NCBI RefSeq assembly: GCF_902506495.1
Contig: NZ_LR733264.1
Location: 1,601,312-1,665,311 of the forward strand
From: Pseudomonas sp. 8O
GTDB taxonomy: Bacteria > Pseudomonadota > Gammaproteobacteria > Pseudomonadales > Pseudomonadaceae
Direction: 5' to 3'
DNA: 64,000 nucleotides
The notes under the pieces were generated by a model. The model searched no databases. It was not told the origin of the DNA and saw nothing but the letters and a program-made list of their open reading frames with translations. Positions 1 through 8,651 of the stretch are shown here, one piece after another. The first letter of the stretch is position 1, and each line of letters opens with the position of its first letter. The position numbers and the translations under genes were made by a program.

Positions 1-2393
1 AGGCGGGCGCTGACGAAACGCAGTTGGCTTTCTACCCGTCGCGGGCGCAGCGTGCTGTCCAGACGCAGGCTGTCGTAGGGAAAATCCAGCCACTGCTCTT
101 CATCCGGCTGACGAATACGCAGATTGCCAGCACCGGCATCGAGCACGACCTGGCCATTGGGGCCGCTCTCGGGTAGATCGACCTTGAGCTGACCATCCAG
201 GCGCCCCTGCCAGGCGAAATCCTCAGGCAGCCAGGGTTGCAGGCTGGCCAGGGGGAAATTCTCCAGGCGCCAGTCCAGGCTGGGCTGCGGCATCAGCCGT
301 TGCTGCCCGCCGCACAGGCTGGCATCGCCGGCTTGCCAGCAATGCGCGCCGAGATTCAAGCGGCCGCTGGCCAGGCGCTCCAGAGTCGCAGCCTGCTGCA
401 GTTGCCAGTCCTGGCCACCGCTCTGCACGCGACCACTGGCAATGCGCCCGCGCCAATCGCCCTGCTCGTTGAGGTTGCCGTCCAGGGCCAGGGCCAGTTG
501 CAGCAGCGGGCCTTGCAACTCCACCTCCAGCGCCTGGCGGCGCTGATCGCCACGGCCATCGGCCTGCAAGCGCCCAAGATAGGTGTCGCCAATGCGGATA
601 CCGCGCACGTTCAAGGCGATGCGCGCCTGCTGACGGGAGTCCAGCGTCGCGTCCAGTTGCAGGCGCCGCAGGCTGGGGTCACCAAAGGCCAGGCGCTCAC
701 CGCTCAGCGCAAGCTGGCCTTGCGGCGCCTGCAAGGTGCCGGCCAGGGACAGCTGGCCCTGCATCTGCCCTTGCAGACCGGGCCAGAGCTGTCCAAGACG
801 CGGCAAGGCCAGCTTCAACTGACCACGCAGACGTGAATCCAGCGAGCCATTGCCGCTGATCCGGTTGTCGCCCATGCGTACCAGCAGCTGCTCGAGCTGC
901 CACTGCTCGCCAGCGCCGGCACCCTTTACCTGCAATTGCGCCGGCTGGCCTCGCAGGCGGCCATTGAGGTCGATATTGGCCGTGGCCTGTAGCGCACCGG
1001 CATTGAAGCTGCCCGAGGTGTTCAGCGGCCCGGCCAGGTTGCCCGGCATCTGCGCCAGCCAGTAACCCGGGTCGAGGGCGCGAAGCTGCAGCATGGCCTG
1101 CCAGTCGAAACCTTCGGCAAAACCGACCTTGACCACACCCTCGGCGCGGCCCTGACCGGCCACCAACTGCACTTGCGGCAGACTGACCTGATCAAGATCG
1201 CCACTGACCGGACTGCTCAGGCTGAAGTCCCCCGCCGGCCCCTGCAATTGCGCAGCGAAGTTACCCAGGTAATTGCCTTCGCTGTAGCTGACTTCGGCCT
1301 GAAGTTGCTGCAATGCCACGGGTGGTGACTGGTCCAGCGGGTACAGGCGCTGCCAGGGAAAATTCAGCCAATCGAGCGTGGCGTCGGCCTGAAACGCCTC
1401 GCTCCAGGCGAGCACTCCGGTGAGCTGCAGGTGCTGCTGATCCTCAGCCTCGATGCGCAGCAATTCGATGTCCGCGCCCTTGGCATCGACCCGTCCGCGC
1501 AATGTCAGCGGCATCGGCGCCTCCTCGGCGGGCAGATTGGCGCTACCGTCGATTCGATAGCCGCCGCTCAGGTCACCTTTTGCCGACAACGTCAGCGTCT
1601 GCAGGTGCAGCGTCTGCCGCAAAGCACTGCTGGCCTGGAAACTCTGGCTGGTCAGGCGCAGTTCGGCGGGCAGGTGTTCGGCCAGCGCCTGCACCTGCCC
1701 TTCGAGGCGGGCGTCGAGATAGCCGCTGCTATCGGCCTCGACCTTCAGGCTGCGTTGCAATTCGCCGCCCACTTGCAGCGCCACCTGCCACGCCTTGCCA
1801 TCGACTTCCGGTAACTGCAGACGGCCACTCAGGGCCATCGGCCAATTGCCCTGCGGTGTCAGGTGACCGCTGACGTCCAGGCTCAGGTCATCGCGCTGCA
1901 GGGCCAGACGCTGCAGCTCCATGCCCTGCTCGTTCCAACTGGCGATCAGTTGGAGATCGCTCAGTTGCGCCTGGCCGTCCAGGCGCAGTTCGCCCAGCTG
2001 AATATCGCCCAGTTGCAAGCGCAGTGGCAGCTTGAGGTTCGGCAGGCTAAGCGGCTCGTCGCTGGCTTCCCCACTTTCGGGCAGGGTCACGGCCACCTGC
2101 TGCAGATGCAGGCGATCCAGGCACAAGGTCAGTCGCAAGAAGCAGGACGGCGACCAGGCCATATCCAGCTGCTGCAACTCCACACGCATCTCGCCCTGCT
2201 GCCAGATCAGCGCATCAGCCTGCCAGGCACTGCCCAGGCGTCCGGTGAAGCTGTCGACCTGCAGGCCCGGCACCTGCGCCAGCAGCCAGCGGCTGCCAGC
2301 CTGGGTGCCGAGCAGCGTCCACAACACGGCGACGACCACCAGCACCAGACAGAGCACGCCGGCAGCCAAGCCTTTTAGCAGGCGCCGGGTCAT
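1..2393 (-). CDS. tamB: Translocation and assembly module inner-membrane protein TamB (3' part cut by window edge)
   Basis: TamB is a very long inner-membrane-anchored periplasmic protein that works with TamA in outer-membrane protein assembly and lipid transport. About 797 codons are visible; the C-terminal DUF490 part lies beyond position 1. The start is the ATG at 2393, which overlaps the tamA stop in an ATGA arrangement and so indicates translational coupling. The N terminus has a basic MTRRLLKG stretch followed by one hydrophobic anchor (about residues 8-28). The rest is a monotonous series of short amphipathic beta-strands rich in L-x-L and G-x-L patterns, typical of the AsmA/TamB beta-taco fold. 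Identity rests on architecture plus the tamA neighbour. Confidence 0.9.
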   Translation of the reverse strand, partial: MTRRLLKGLAAGVLCLVLVVVAVLWTLLGTQAGSRWLLAQVPGLQVDSFTGRLGSAWQADALIWQQGEMRVELQQLDMAWSPSCFLRLTLCLDRLHLQQVAVTLPESGEASDEPLSLPNLKLPLRLQLGDIQLGELRLDGQAQLSDLQLIASWNEQGMELQRLALQRDDLSLDVSGHLTPQGNWPMALSGRLQLPEVDGKAWQVALQVGGELQRSLKVEADSSGYLDARLEGQVQALAEHLPAELRLTSQSFQASSALRQTLHLQTLTLSAKGDLSGGYRIDGSANLPAEEAPMPLTLRGRVDAKGADIELLRIEAEDQQHLQLTGVLAWSEAFQADATLDWLNFPWQRLYPLDQSPPVALQQLQAEVSYSEGNYLGNFAAQLQGPAGDFSLSSPVSGDLDQVSLPQVQLVAGQGRAEGVVKVGFAEGFDWQAMLQLRALDPGYWLAQMPGNLAGPLNTSGSFNAGALQATANIDLNGRLRGQPAQLQVKGAGAGEQWQLEQLLVRMGDNRISGNGSLDSRLRGQLKLALPRLGQLWPGLQGQMQGQLSLAGTLQAPQGQLALSGERLAFGDPSLRRLQLDATLDSRQQARIALNVRGIRIGDTYLGRLQADGRGDQRRQALEVELQGPLLQLALALDGNLNEQGDWRGRIASGRVQSGGQDWQLQQAATLERLASGRLNLGAHCWQAGDASLCGGQQRLMPQPSLDWRLENFPLASLQPWLPEDFAWQGRLDGQLKVDLPESGPNGQVVLDAGAGNLRIRQPDEEQWLDFPYDSLRLDSTLRPRRVESQLRFVSAR

Positions 2394-4117
2394 AGCTCAG
2401 GCCCCATGGAGAAATGCAGGCGTACGCCGCCGTCGTCATCCAGCGCATGGGCGAGGTCCAGGCGCAGCGGGCCAACCGGCGAAACCCAACGCACGCCAAA
2501 GCCGACCCCGGTCTTCAAGGTGGGAATGTCCAGCGAATTGAAGGAATTGCCCTGGTCGATGAAGGTCGCCAGGCGCCATTTGTCGGTGAGGCTGTACTGG
2601 TACTCGGCACTGGCGGCGAACAGGTAGCGGCCACCGATCTTGTCGCCCTGGTTATTCTCCGGCGACAGGCTCTGGTAGTCGTAGCCGCGCACACTCTGAT
2701 CGCCACCGGCGAAGAAACGCAGCGACGGCGGTACGGCGGAGAACCCATTGGTTTCGGTACCGCCGAACTGCACCCGACCCAACAGGCGATGATTGTCGAA
2801 TACGGTGGTCAGGCCCTTGAGCATCACATTGCCATGCAGCACATTGGCATCGGACAGCACGCCATCGACAGCGCCGCTTAGGTCGAACTGCACACGATAG
2901 CCCTGGTTCGGGTCGAGGCGGTTGTCGCTGTGCAGCAGCGAATAGCTGACGCCCGGCATCAACAGGGTGCTCAGCCCTGAATCGTCACCCAGGCGATATT
3001 CCTCACGCTGCCATTTCACCGACAGCACGCGTTGCCAGCCACCAGGACGCTGGCTGTACCATTCCGGGCCGAGGGTGAGCAGCCGGCTCAAGCTGTCCTT
3101 GCTGGCCAGCTCTTCATATTGATAGCCGCCGGCCAGGCGCAGCTTGTCGGTCAGCGGCGGATCACCGGGAATGTCGTACCACAGACCGACGTTCTGCCGC
3201 GGTGCGGACAATTCGGTTTCAACCCCGTAGCTATGCCCCTGCGGATTGCGCCAGTGACGCGTCCAGTTGGCACGCAGACGCGGCCCGACGTCGGTGGAAA
3301 ATCCCAGCCCCAGCCCCATGCTGCGCGGCTCACGCACCTGCAGCGCCACCGTCACGGGAATGCGCAACTGGTCGGCCTGAGTCGGGATGGCATCGACCCG
3401 TACCGACTCGAAATAGCCGCTGGACTGCAGCGCCTGATACAGCTCGGCGATCAACTCGGAGTCGTAAGGTGTGTCCGGATCGAACGGCACCATGCGCAGC
3501 AGCAACTCTTCATCGAACGGGAAGTCGCCGCTGAAGGCGATATCGCCCAGGCTGTAGCGAGGCCCGCTGACGAACACCAGTTCGATATCGGCAACCCCGG
3601 CCGGCGGATCGACTTCCAGGCGCTGCCGCGAGAATCGACCGTCGAAGAAGCCGTAGCGCGAGGCCTGATTCTGGATCAGCCGCTTGGCGTCTTCGTAACG
3701 TCCATGGTTGAGCGCCGAACCGGCTTTCAAACGACTGGCACTGGGTACGCGAAAGGCTGGCAGTTCGCTGGCCGGACCTTCAATGCGGATATCGACGTTG
3801 CGCAGGCGAATGCGTTCGCCGGGCTCCACCTCGAGTACCAGGCGCGGCTTTTCGCCCTCCTCGATACGGCTACGAATGCGCGCCTGGTAATAGCCCAAGG
3901 CCTGAGCCGCCTTGTCGGCCTCGCTCTCGGCGATGCGACGCAAACGCCGCAACGACTGTGCGTCGCGTCCATCGAAGCTGCCGACATAGCCTTCAATATT
4001 GGCCTTGAGAGCCGAATTGCTCGGGGTGATTCGTACGTCCAGTTCGCTCGCTGCGAAAGCGCCCGTACTGATCAGCAGCAGCGCCAGGCTGCGCTGAAAA
4101 TGTCCATATACACTCAT
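2390..4117 (-). CDS. tamA: Outer-membrane assembly factor TamA (Omp85/BamA superfamily)
   Basis: TamA is an Omp85-family barrel of the outer membrane that partners TamB. The 575-residue product starts MSVYGHFQRS and has a signal peptide ending near GAFA-AS. About 200 residues of POTRA-like repeats follow, then a 16-strand barrel domain. The barrel holds the family motif VRGYDYQSLSP (compare VRGF/Y in BamA) and ends in aromatic/hydrophobic beta-strands. Length matches the family (about 577). An in-frame start at 4174 would place 19 residues before the signal peptide and is rejected. The gene overlaps tamB by 4 nt, so the two form one operon. Confidence 0.93.
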   Translation of the reverse strand: MSVYGHFQRSLALLLISTGAFAASELDVRITPSNSALKANIEGYVGSFDGRDAQSLRRLRRIAESEADKAAQALGYYQARIRSRIEEGEKPRLVLEVEPGERIRLRNVDIRIEGPASELPAFRVPSASRLKAGSALNHGRYEDAKRLIQNQASRYGFFDGRFSRQRLEVDPPAGVADIELVFVSGPRYSLGDIAFSGDFPFDEELLLRMVPFDPDTPYDSELIAELYQALQSSGYFESVRVDAIPTQADQLRIPVTVALQVREPRSMGLGLGFSTDVGPRLRANWTRHWRNPQGHSYGVETELSAPRQNVGLWYDIPGDPPLTDKLRLAGGYQYEELASKDSLSRLLTLGPEWYSQRPGGWQRVLSVKWQREEYRLGDDSGLSTLLMPGVSYSLLHSDNRLDPNQGYRVQFDLSGAVDGVLSDANVLHGNVMLKGLTTVFDNHRLLGRVQFGGTETNGFSAVPPSLRFFAGGDQSVRGYDYQSLSPENNQGDKIGGRYLFAASAEYQYSLTDKWRLATFIDQGNSFNSLDIPTLKTGVGFGVRWVSPVGPLRLDLAHALDDDGGVRLHFSMGPEL

Positions 4118-4184
4118 GGCGGAGGATGCTATCACGGAGCAGAGCCCTTGCCAGAGCCATTGCATGTGCGCCAACCAACCGGAT

Positions 4185-4829
4185 TCAGGCGCTGGCTCTG
4201 ACCACAGGTTGCGGATTGGGGTGAAAGAACACGTGCTCGATCACAGGGCCAATGGCCAGCTCGCCGATTTCCTCGTAGCCCTGGCGCCGGTAGAACTCCA
4301 GATAGCGAGCATTGCCGGTGTCCAGCACCACGCCTTGCGAGCCGCTGTCCTGAGCGCACCAGTCATGCAGCGCTTCAAGCAACTGCTCGCCGCGATGTTG
4401 CCCCTGAAACTCGGGGTGAATACCCAGTAGCGGCAGCACGTGGTAAGGCCCGGGCGGCAGACTGGTAAGCACCGCATCGTGGTATTCGAGATAGCGCTTG
4501 GTGCAGCTGAAGCCGGTGCTCAGCAGCATGCGCAGACGCCAACCCCAGCTTTCGGTGATATCCAGGCGGCGCTGCGGTGGAGCGATCAGTGCCGCGCCGA
4601 TCAGACGATCATCGATCAGCAGGCCGATTGCCGGTAGATCTTCGGCGAAGTGCCGCTGTACCAGTTCGCGAATCGTCGCGCGTACGCGCTGATCGAAACC
4701 TGGCCGCTGCGCTTCGAACAGATAAGCGAAGGTCGGCTCATGACGATAGGCATGATAGAGCAGCGAACGGACCTCGCGGGCGTAACCCCCATCGAGCATG
4801 CGCACTTCTGCTGGAGCGTTGTTGGACAT
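4185..4829 (-). CDS. GNAT-family N-acetyltransferase
   Basis: The 214-residue protein has the GNAT acetyl-CoA site in LGIHPEFQGQHRGEQLLE (motif A, Q/RxxGxG/A type) and the following C-terminal segment VVLDTGNARYLEFYRRQGYE (motif B). The substrate cannot be predicted. AGAGGT about 5 nt before the ATG supports the start. It lies between tamA and xthA, as I recall from P. aeruginosa, with about 70 bp to tamA, so cotranscription with the tam genes is possible but not shown. Cytosolic, no membrane segment. Confidence 0.8.
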   Translation of the reverse strand: MSNNAPAEVRMLDGGYAREVRSLLYHAYRHEPTFAYLFEAQRPGFDQRVRATIRELVQRHFAEDLPAIGLLIDDRLIGAALIAPPQRRLDITESWGWRLRMLLSTGFSCTKRYLEYHDAVLTSLPPGPYHVLPLLGIHPEFQGQHRGEQLLEALHDWCAQDSGSQGVVLDTGNARYLEFYRRQGYEEIGELAIGPVIEHVFFHPNPQPVVRASA

Positions 4830-4994
4830 GGCGGACCTCTGTTGTTATGCGTTGTGGGCCAAGCGCGTCCCAGCCAACTTAGCACCACCGCATGACACCC
4901 GCCAGGCGCTGGCCGCGAGCGCCGAGGATCGGCTAGCATCGCGATTTAATCTGAAAGTCGCGTAGCGACGTCCTCCTTGCACCCTTCGCCCTTC

Positions 4995-5022
4995 GGGAGA
5001 AGGTGGCGCGAAGCGCCGGATG
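4995..5022 (-). repeat. 28-bp intergenic repeat, copy 1
   Basis: Read on the minus strand this matches 56311-56338 on the plus strand at 27 of 28 positions. It contains a small hairpin GGCGC-TTC-GCGCC followed by CACCTTCTCCC. The single difference (T or A) is in the hairpin loop. The 271-bp gap 4830-5100 otherwise shows only flanking echoes of the same C/T-rich repeat (CCCTTCGCCCTTC) and no supported gene. Confidence 0.7.
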
Positions 5023-5100
5023 AGGAAGGGCATGCTGCGCAGGCTTTCGTCATCCGGGGTGTCTCTCGTGGCATGCCCGTCAGCCCAGGACCCGCTGCCC

Positions 5101-5913
5101 ATGAAAATCGTCTCCTTCAATATCAATGGCCTGCGTGCGCGCCCTCATCAGCTGCAAGCCCTGATCGACAAACACCAGCCGGATGTTATCGGCCTGCAGG
5201 AAACCAAGGTGGCCGATGAGCAGTTCCCCGAAGCCGAGATCCGCCAGCTCGGCTACCACGTGCATTACCACGGCCAAAAAGGCCACTACGGCGTCGCCCT
5301 GCTCTCGCGCCAGGAACCGCTGAGCCTGCACAAGGGTTTTCCCGGCGATGGAGAAGACGCCCAACGCCGCTTCATATACGGCACCTTCGCCGATGCCAAT
5401 GGCAACCCGGTCACCGTCATGAACGGCTATTTTCCGCAGGGCGAAAGCCGTGATCACCCGGTAAAATTCCCGGCCAAGCAGCGCTTCTACGCCGACCTGC
5501 AGCAATTGCTGGTGGAGCGCTTCGATCCACAGCAGGCGCTGGTGGTGATGGGCGATATCAACATCAGCCCGGAAGATTGCGACATCGGCATCGGCGAGCC
5601 CAATCGCCTGCGCTGGCTGAAAACCGGCAAATGCAGCTTCCTGCCGGAAGAGCGCGAGTGGCTGGCAACCCTCAAGAGCTGGGGCCTGGTGGACAGCTTC
5701 CGCCATCTCAACCCCGCAGTGAATGACCGCTTCAGTTGGTTCGACTACCGCAGCCGCGGTTTCGAGGACGAGCCCAAGCGCGGCCTGCGCATCGACGTGA
5801 TCCTCGCCAGCCAGCCGCTACAAACGCGCTTCAAGGATGCCGGCATCGACTACGACCTGCGCGGTATGGACAAACCATCGGACCATGCGCCGATCTGGCT
5901 GGAACTGGCCTGA
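5101..5913 (+). CDS. xthA: Exodeoxyribonuclease III (class II AP endonuclease)
   Basis: Exonuclease III removes nucleotides 3' to 5' and cleaves at abasic sites in base excision repair. The 270-residue protein starts [14 protein letters not shown] and carries the family motifs LQETKV (metal-binding Glu near residue 34), GDINISPED (Asp/Asn pair) and SDHAPIW (catalytic His near the C terminus). The length is that of XthA. The reading frame is open upstream to 5020, but the family starts at the ATG at 5101 and the upstream part is a repeat. A hairpin follows the stop. Confidence 0.95.
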   Translation: MKIVSFNINGLRARPHQLQALIDKHQPDVIGLQETKVADEQFPEAEIRQLGYHVHYHGQKGHYGVALLSRQEPLSLHKGFPGDGEDAQRRFIYGTFADANGNPVTVMNGYFPQGESRDHPVKFPAKQRFYADLQQLLVERFDPQQALVVMGDINISPEDCDIGIGEPNRLRWLKTGKCSFLPEEREWLATLKSWGLVDSFRHLNPAVNDRFSWFDYRSRGFEDEPKRGLRIDVILASQPLQTRFKDAGIDYDLRGMDKPSDHAPIWLELA

Positions 5914-5919
5914 GCCTGA

Positions 5920-5941
5920 GGGCGCGTACGATGACGCGCCC
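5920..5941 (+). terminator. Hairpin after xthA
   Basis: A perfect 8-bp stem GGGCGCGT/ACGCGCCC with a 6-nt loop begins 6 nt after the xthA stop. No T-run follows, so it may be a transcript-end hairpin rather than a full intrinsic terminator. Confidence 0.45.
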
Positions 5942-6013
5942 GTAACATGACTGCAATCTGACTGACTTAATCTGCGTGGCACGTTCTCTCACCCACTAGA
6001 AGGTGCCTGCCGC

Positions 6014-7396
6014 ATGCCGCGCGCCCTGCCTGCCATCGATCGTGACCTCTGGGGTCGCACCCTGTCCCTGCTGCTGATTGGCTTCATCTGCTACGCCCTG
6101 CCCCTATCCGTCTTCGCCGCCCTGCCCGCTTCCCAGGGTAACCAACCGGTGCTGCGCATCCAGGGTTCCAACACCATTGGTGCCAAGCTCGGCCCGGAGC
6201 TGGTCAAAGGGCTGTTCGAAGCTCAAGGCCTGCGTGACATCCGCAGTGAAGACGGCGCCCGGGAAAACGAGCAGCGCATCGTGGCCCGCCAGGCCGATGG
6301 TCGCAGCGTGATCGTCGAAGTGGCCGCCCATGGTTCCAGCACCGGCTTCGCCTCGCTGCACAATGGCAGCGCCGACCTGGCCGCATCGTCCCGCCCGATC
6401 AAGAACAGTGAAGCCGTTAACCTGGCAAACCTGGGCGATCTGCACAGCCCGCAGAGCGAACAGATCATCGCCATCGACGGCCTGGCGATCATCGTCCACC
6501 CCGGCAACCCGATCAGCGCCCTGAGCGTTGATCAGATCGCCCAGTTGTTCTCCGGCGAGATCAGCGACTGGGCCGCCCTCGGCGGCAAGCCTGGCAAGGT
6601 GCAGCCGTATGCACGCGACGACAACTCCGGTACCTACGACACCTTCAAGGAACTGGTCCTGGCGCCTGGCGGACGGGCACTGGCCGCGAACGCCCGGCGC
6701 TTCGAGTCCAGCAACCAGCTCTCCGACCTGGTCAGCAGCGACCCTAACGGCATCGGTTTCATCGGCCTGCCCTACATTCGCCAGGCCAAGGCCGTCGCCG
6801 TGGCTGCAGGCGAGTCGCATCCGATGCTGCCGAGTACCACGCTGATCGCCACCGAGGATTACCCACTGGCTCGCCGCCTGTTCATCTACAACGATCCGCA
6901 ACTGGAGAATCCCTGGGCCCGCGCACTGATCGACTTCGCCCACAGCCCTCGCGGTCAGGCGATCGTCGACAGCGCCGGCTTCATTGCCCAGACCGTCCAG
7001 GCGGTAAAGGTCGCCCCGCAAGCACAGATGCCGGCCGACTACCGCCAGCTCGCCGAGCAGGCGCAGCGTCTGTCGGTGAACTTTCGCTTTCAGGAAGGCA
7101 GCGCGACTCTGGACAACAAGGCCTATCGTGACCTGCAACGCGTAATGGACTACCTCAAGCAGCACGACAAGCTGAGGAACAAGGTGGCACTGGTCGGCTT
7201 CGGCGACCCCAAGAGCGACCCCGAGCGCGCCGAACTGCTTTCCAAGCTGCGGGCGATGGCCGTGCGTCGGGAACTGGCCAAGCAGGGTGTACTGTTCCGC
7301 GAGATCACAGGCCTGGGCAGCGAGCTGCCGGTGGCGGCCAACGATCAGGACAGCGGCCGCATCCGTAATCGCCGTGTCGAGGTCTGGGTCTATTAG
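6014..7396 (+). CDS. Periplasmic phosphate-binding-like protein fused to an OmpA domain
   Basis: The 460-residue protein has an N-terminal signal/anchor (about 15-37). A PstS-type substrate-binding domain (about 45-340) follows, with ligand-loop motifs GSNTIGAKLGPELV, SSTGFASL, SSRPIKNSE and DDNSGTYDTFKE. The C terminus is an OmpA/MotB-like peptidoglycan-binding domain (about 355-460) ending NRRVEVWVY. The fusion suggests a solute-binding or phosphate-sensing module tethered to the cell wall rather than a standard ABC binding protein. No pst permease genes adjoin it. AGAAGGTG precedes the ATG. Substrate is inference from fold only. Confidence 0.8.
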   Translation: MPRALPAIDRDLWGRTLSLLLIGFICYALPLSVFAALPASQGNQPVLRIQGSNTIGAKLGPELVKGLFEAQGLRDIRSEDGARENEQRIVARQADGRSVIVEVAAHGSSTGFASLHNGSADLAASSRPIKNSEAVNLANLGDLHSPQSEQIIAIDGLAIIVHPGNPISALSVDQIAQLFSGEISDWAALGGKPGKVQPYARDDNSGTYDTFKELVLAPGGRALAANARRFESSNQLSDLVSSDPNGIGFIGLPYIRQAKAVAVAAGESHPMLPSTTLIATEDYPLARRLFIYNDPQLENPWARALIDFAHSPRGQAIVDSAGFIAQTVQAVKVAPQAQMPADYRQLAEQAQRLSVNFRFQEGSATLDNKAYRDLQRVMDYLKQHDKLRNKVALVGFGDPKSDPERAELLSKLRAMAVRRELAKQGVLFREITGLGSELPVAANDQDSGRIRNRRVEVWVY

Positions 7397-7565
7397 AAAC
7401 GGGCGGTGTCTGCTGCAACAACTAACCCACGCTTGAGGCTTTCAGGATTAAACGTTAGTCTTCGCACCGCGTGACGCCGGGCCCCTCTGGCGGTGAGCTT
7501 CTCACCGTGATGTCGGAGTCACTGAGTGGATTTCTTTCAACTCAGGCAGACATTAGGGAGGGCTC
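7397..7565 (+). other. Structured leader upstream of terC
   Basis: This 169-bp gap holds two adjacent hairpins, CGCC-N10-GGCG and GGTGAG-CTT-CTCACC, between about 7472 and 7508. The terC ribosome site AGGGAGGG follows. TerC/Alx genes are often behind a manganese (yybP-ykoY) riboswitch, but I could not match that element's conserved core here. It is noted only as a possible structured 5' leader. Confidence 0.3.
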
Positions 7566-8558
7566 ATGGACGCTCTACTTGCCTTTTTGACATCCCCCAT
7601 CTTCGGTACCCCCGGCTGGTTCTGGCTGGCCTTTCTGGTACTGATCATCATCCTGCTGGTACTCGACCTCGGCGTACTGCACCGCGATCAGCATGAAATC
7701 GAGATGCGCGAGAGCCTGCTGTTGTATTCGGGCTACTTCAGTGTCGGCGTTGCCTTTGGCGGCTGGATCTGGTGGCAGCTCGGCGGCACCAAGGCGATGG
7801 AGTACTACACCGGGTTCCTGGTGGAGCAATCGCTGTCGATGGACAACGTCTTCGTCATGGCGATGATCCTCGGCTACTTCAATATCCCGCGTAAGTATCA
7901 GCACCGCGTACTGTTCTGGGGCATTCTCGGCGTGATCGTGCTGCGCGCGATCATGATCGGCCTGGGCACGGCTCTGGTGCAGCAGTTCGACTGGATTCTC
8001 TACATCTTCGGCGCTTTCCTCCTGTTCAGCGGCATCAAGATGCTGCGCAGTGGTGGTGACGAAGAGTCGCATCCGGACCTGGCGCAGAACCCGGTGATCC
8101 GCTTCGTGCGCAAGCACATTCGCGTCACCGATGAGCTGCACGAAGGCAAGTTCCTGGTGCGTCTGAAGGATCAGGTCAGCGGCAAGCCGCTGCTGTACGC
8201 CACCCCACTGCTGCTGGCGCTGGTGCTGATCGAGCTGGCCGACCTGGTGTTCGCCGTCGATAGCGTGCCGGCGGTACTGGCCATCTCGCAGGACCCGTTC
8301 ATCGTCTACACCTCGAACATCTTCGCCATTCTCGGCCTGCGCGCGCTGTATTTCGCCCTGGCCGCACTGATGCACCGCTTCATCTACCTGAAATACGCCC
8401 TGGCGCTGGTGCTGATGTATATCGGCGGCAAGATCTTCCTGCACGACATGATCAAGGTTCCTGCCCTGCTCTCGCTTGGCGTCACCCTGGGACTGCTGGC
8501 AGGCGGGGTGATCCTGTCGCTGCTCAATACCCGCGACCAGAGAGCCCCGGAACACTGA
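7566..8558 (+). CDS. TerC/Alx-family integral membrane protein
   Basis: The 330-residue polytopic protein has about nine membrane segments. It shows the TerC family acidic membrane motifs LVLDLGVLHRD, SLSMDNVFVM and LADLVFAVDSVPA, which are thought to coordinate a metal. Alx-type members export manganese or respond to alkaline pH and metal stress; tellurite resistance is the historical name. AGGGAGGG lies 5-6 nt before the ATG. The gene is single and ends in a strong bidirectional terminator shared with the convergent acyl-CoA dehydrogenase gene. Confidence 0.88.
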   Translation: MDALLAFLTSPIFGTPGWFWLAFLVLIIILLVLDLGVLHRDQHEIEMRESLLLYSGYFSVGVAFGGWIWWQLGGTKAMEYYTGFLVEQSLSMDNVFVMAMILGYFNIPRKYQHRVLFWGILGVIVLRAIMIGLGTALVQQFDWILYIFGAFLLFSGIKMLRSGGDEESHPDLAQNPVIRFVRKHIRVTDELHEGKFLVRLKDQVSGKPLLYATPLLLALVLIELADLVFAVDSVPAVLAISQDPFIVYTSNIFAILGLRALYFALAALMHRFIYLKYALALVLMYIGGKIFLHDMIKVPALLSLGVTLGLLAGGVILSLLNTRDQRAPEH

Positions 8559-8607
8559 GAAACGGCGTAGCCGGTCGACCGAGCAGCAAAGTCGACGACA
8601 GACAAAC

Positions 8608-8634
8608 AAAGAGGCCCGCAGATGCGGGCCTCTT
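8608..8634. terminator. Bidirectional intrinsic terminator
   Basis: A perfect 12-bp stem AAAGAGGCCCGC/GCGGGCCTCTTT with a 3-nt AGA-type loop region lies between the convergent terC and acyl-CoA dehydrogenase genes. A/T tracts on both sides allow function in both directions. Confidence 0.9.
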
Positions 8635-8651
8635 TGCTTTGGCTTGCGGGA

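Noticed and set aside
3032..4201. Long plus-strand open frame opposite tamA
   Set aside because: It is antisense to a well-supported gene, has no ribosome site or recognisable domain, and shows Gln/Arg-rich shadow composition.
5942..5980. Pho-box-like direct repeat (CTGCAATCTGA, CTGACTTAATCTG) before the PstS/OmpA fusion
   Set aside because: The repeat deviates too far from the 7+4 Pho-box spacing to claim PhoB control.
7397..7565. yybP-ykoY manganese riboswitch
   Set aside because: The hairpins are there but the conserved riboswitch core sequences could not be found, so only a generic leader is recorded.
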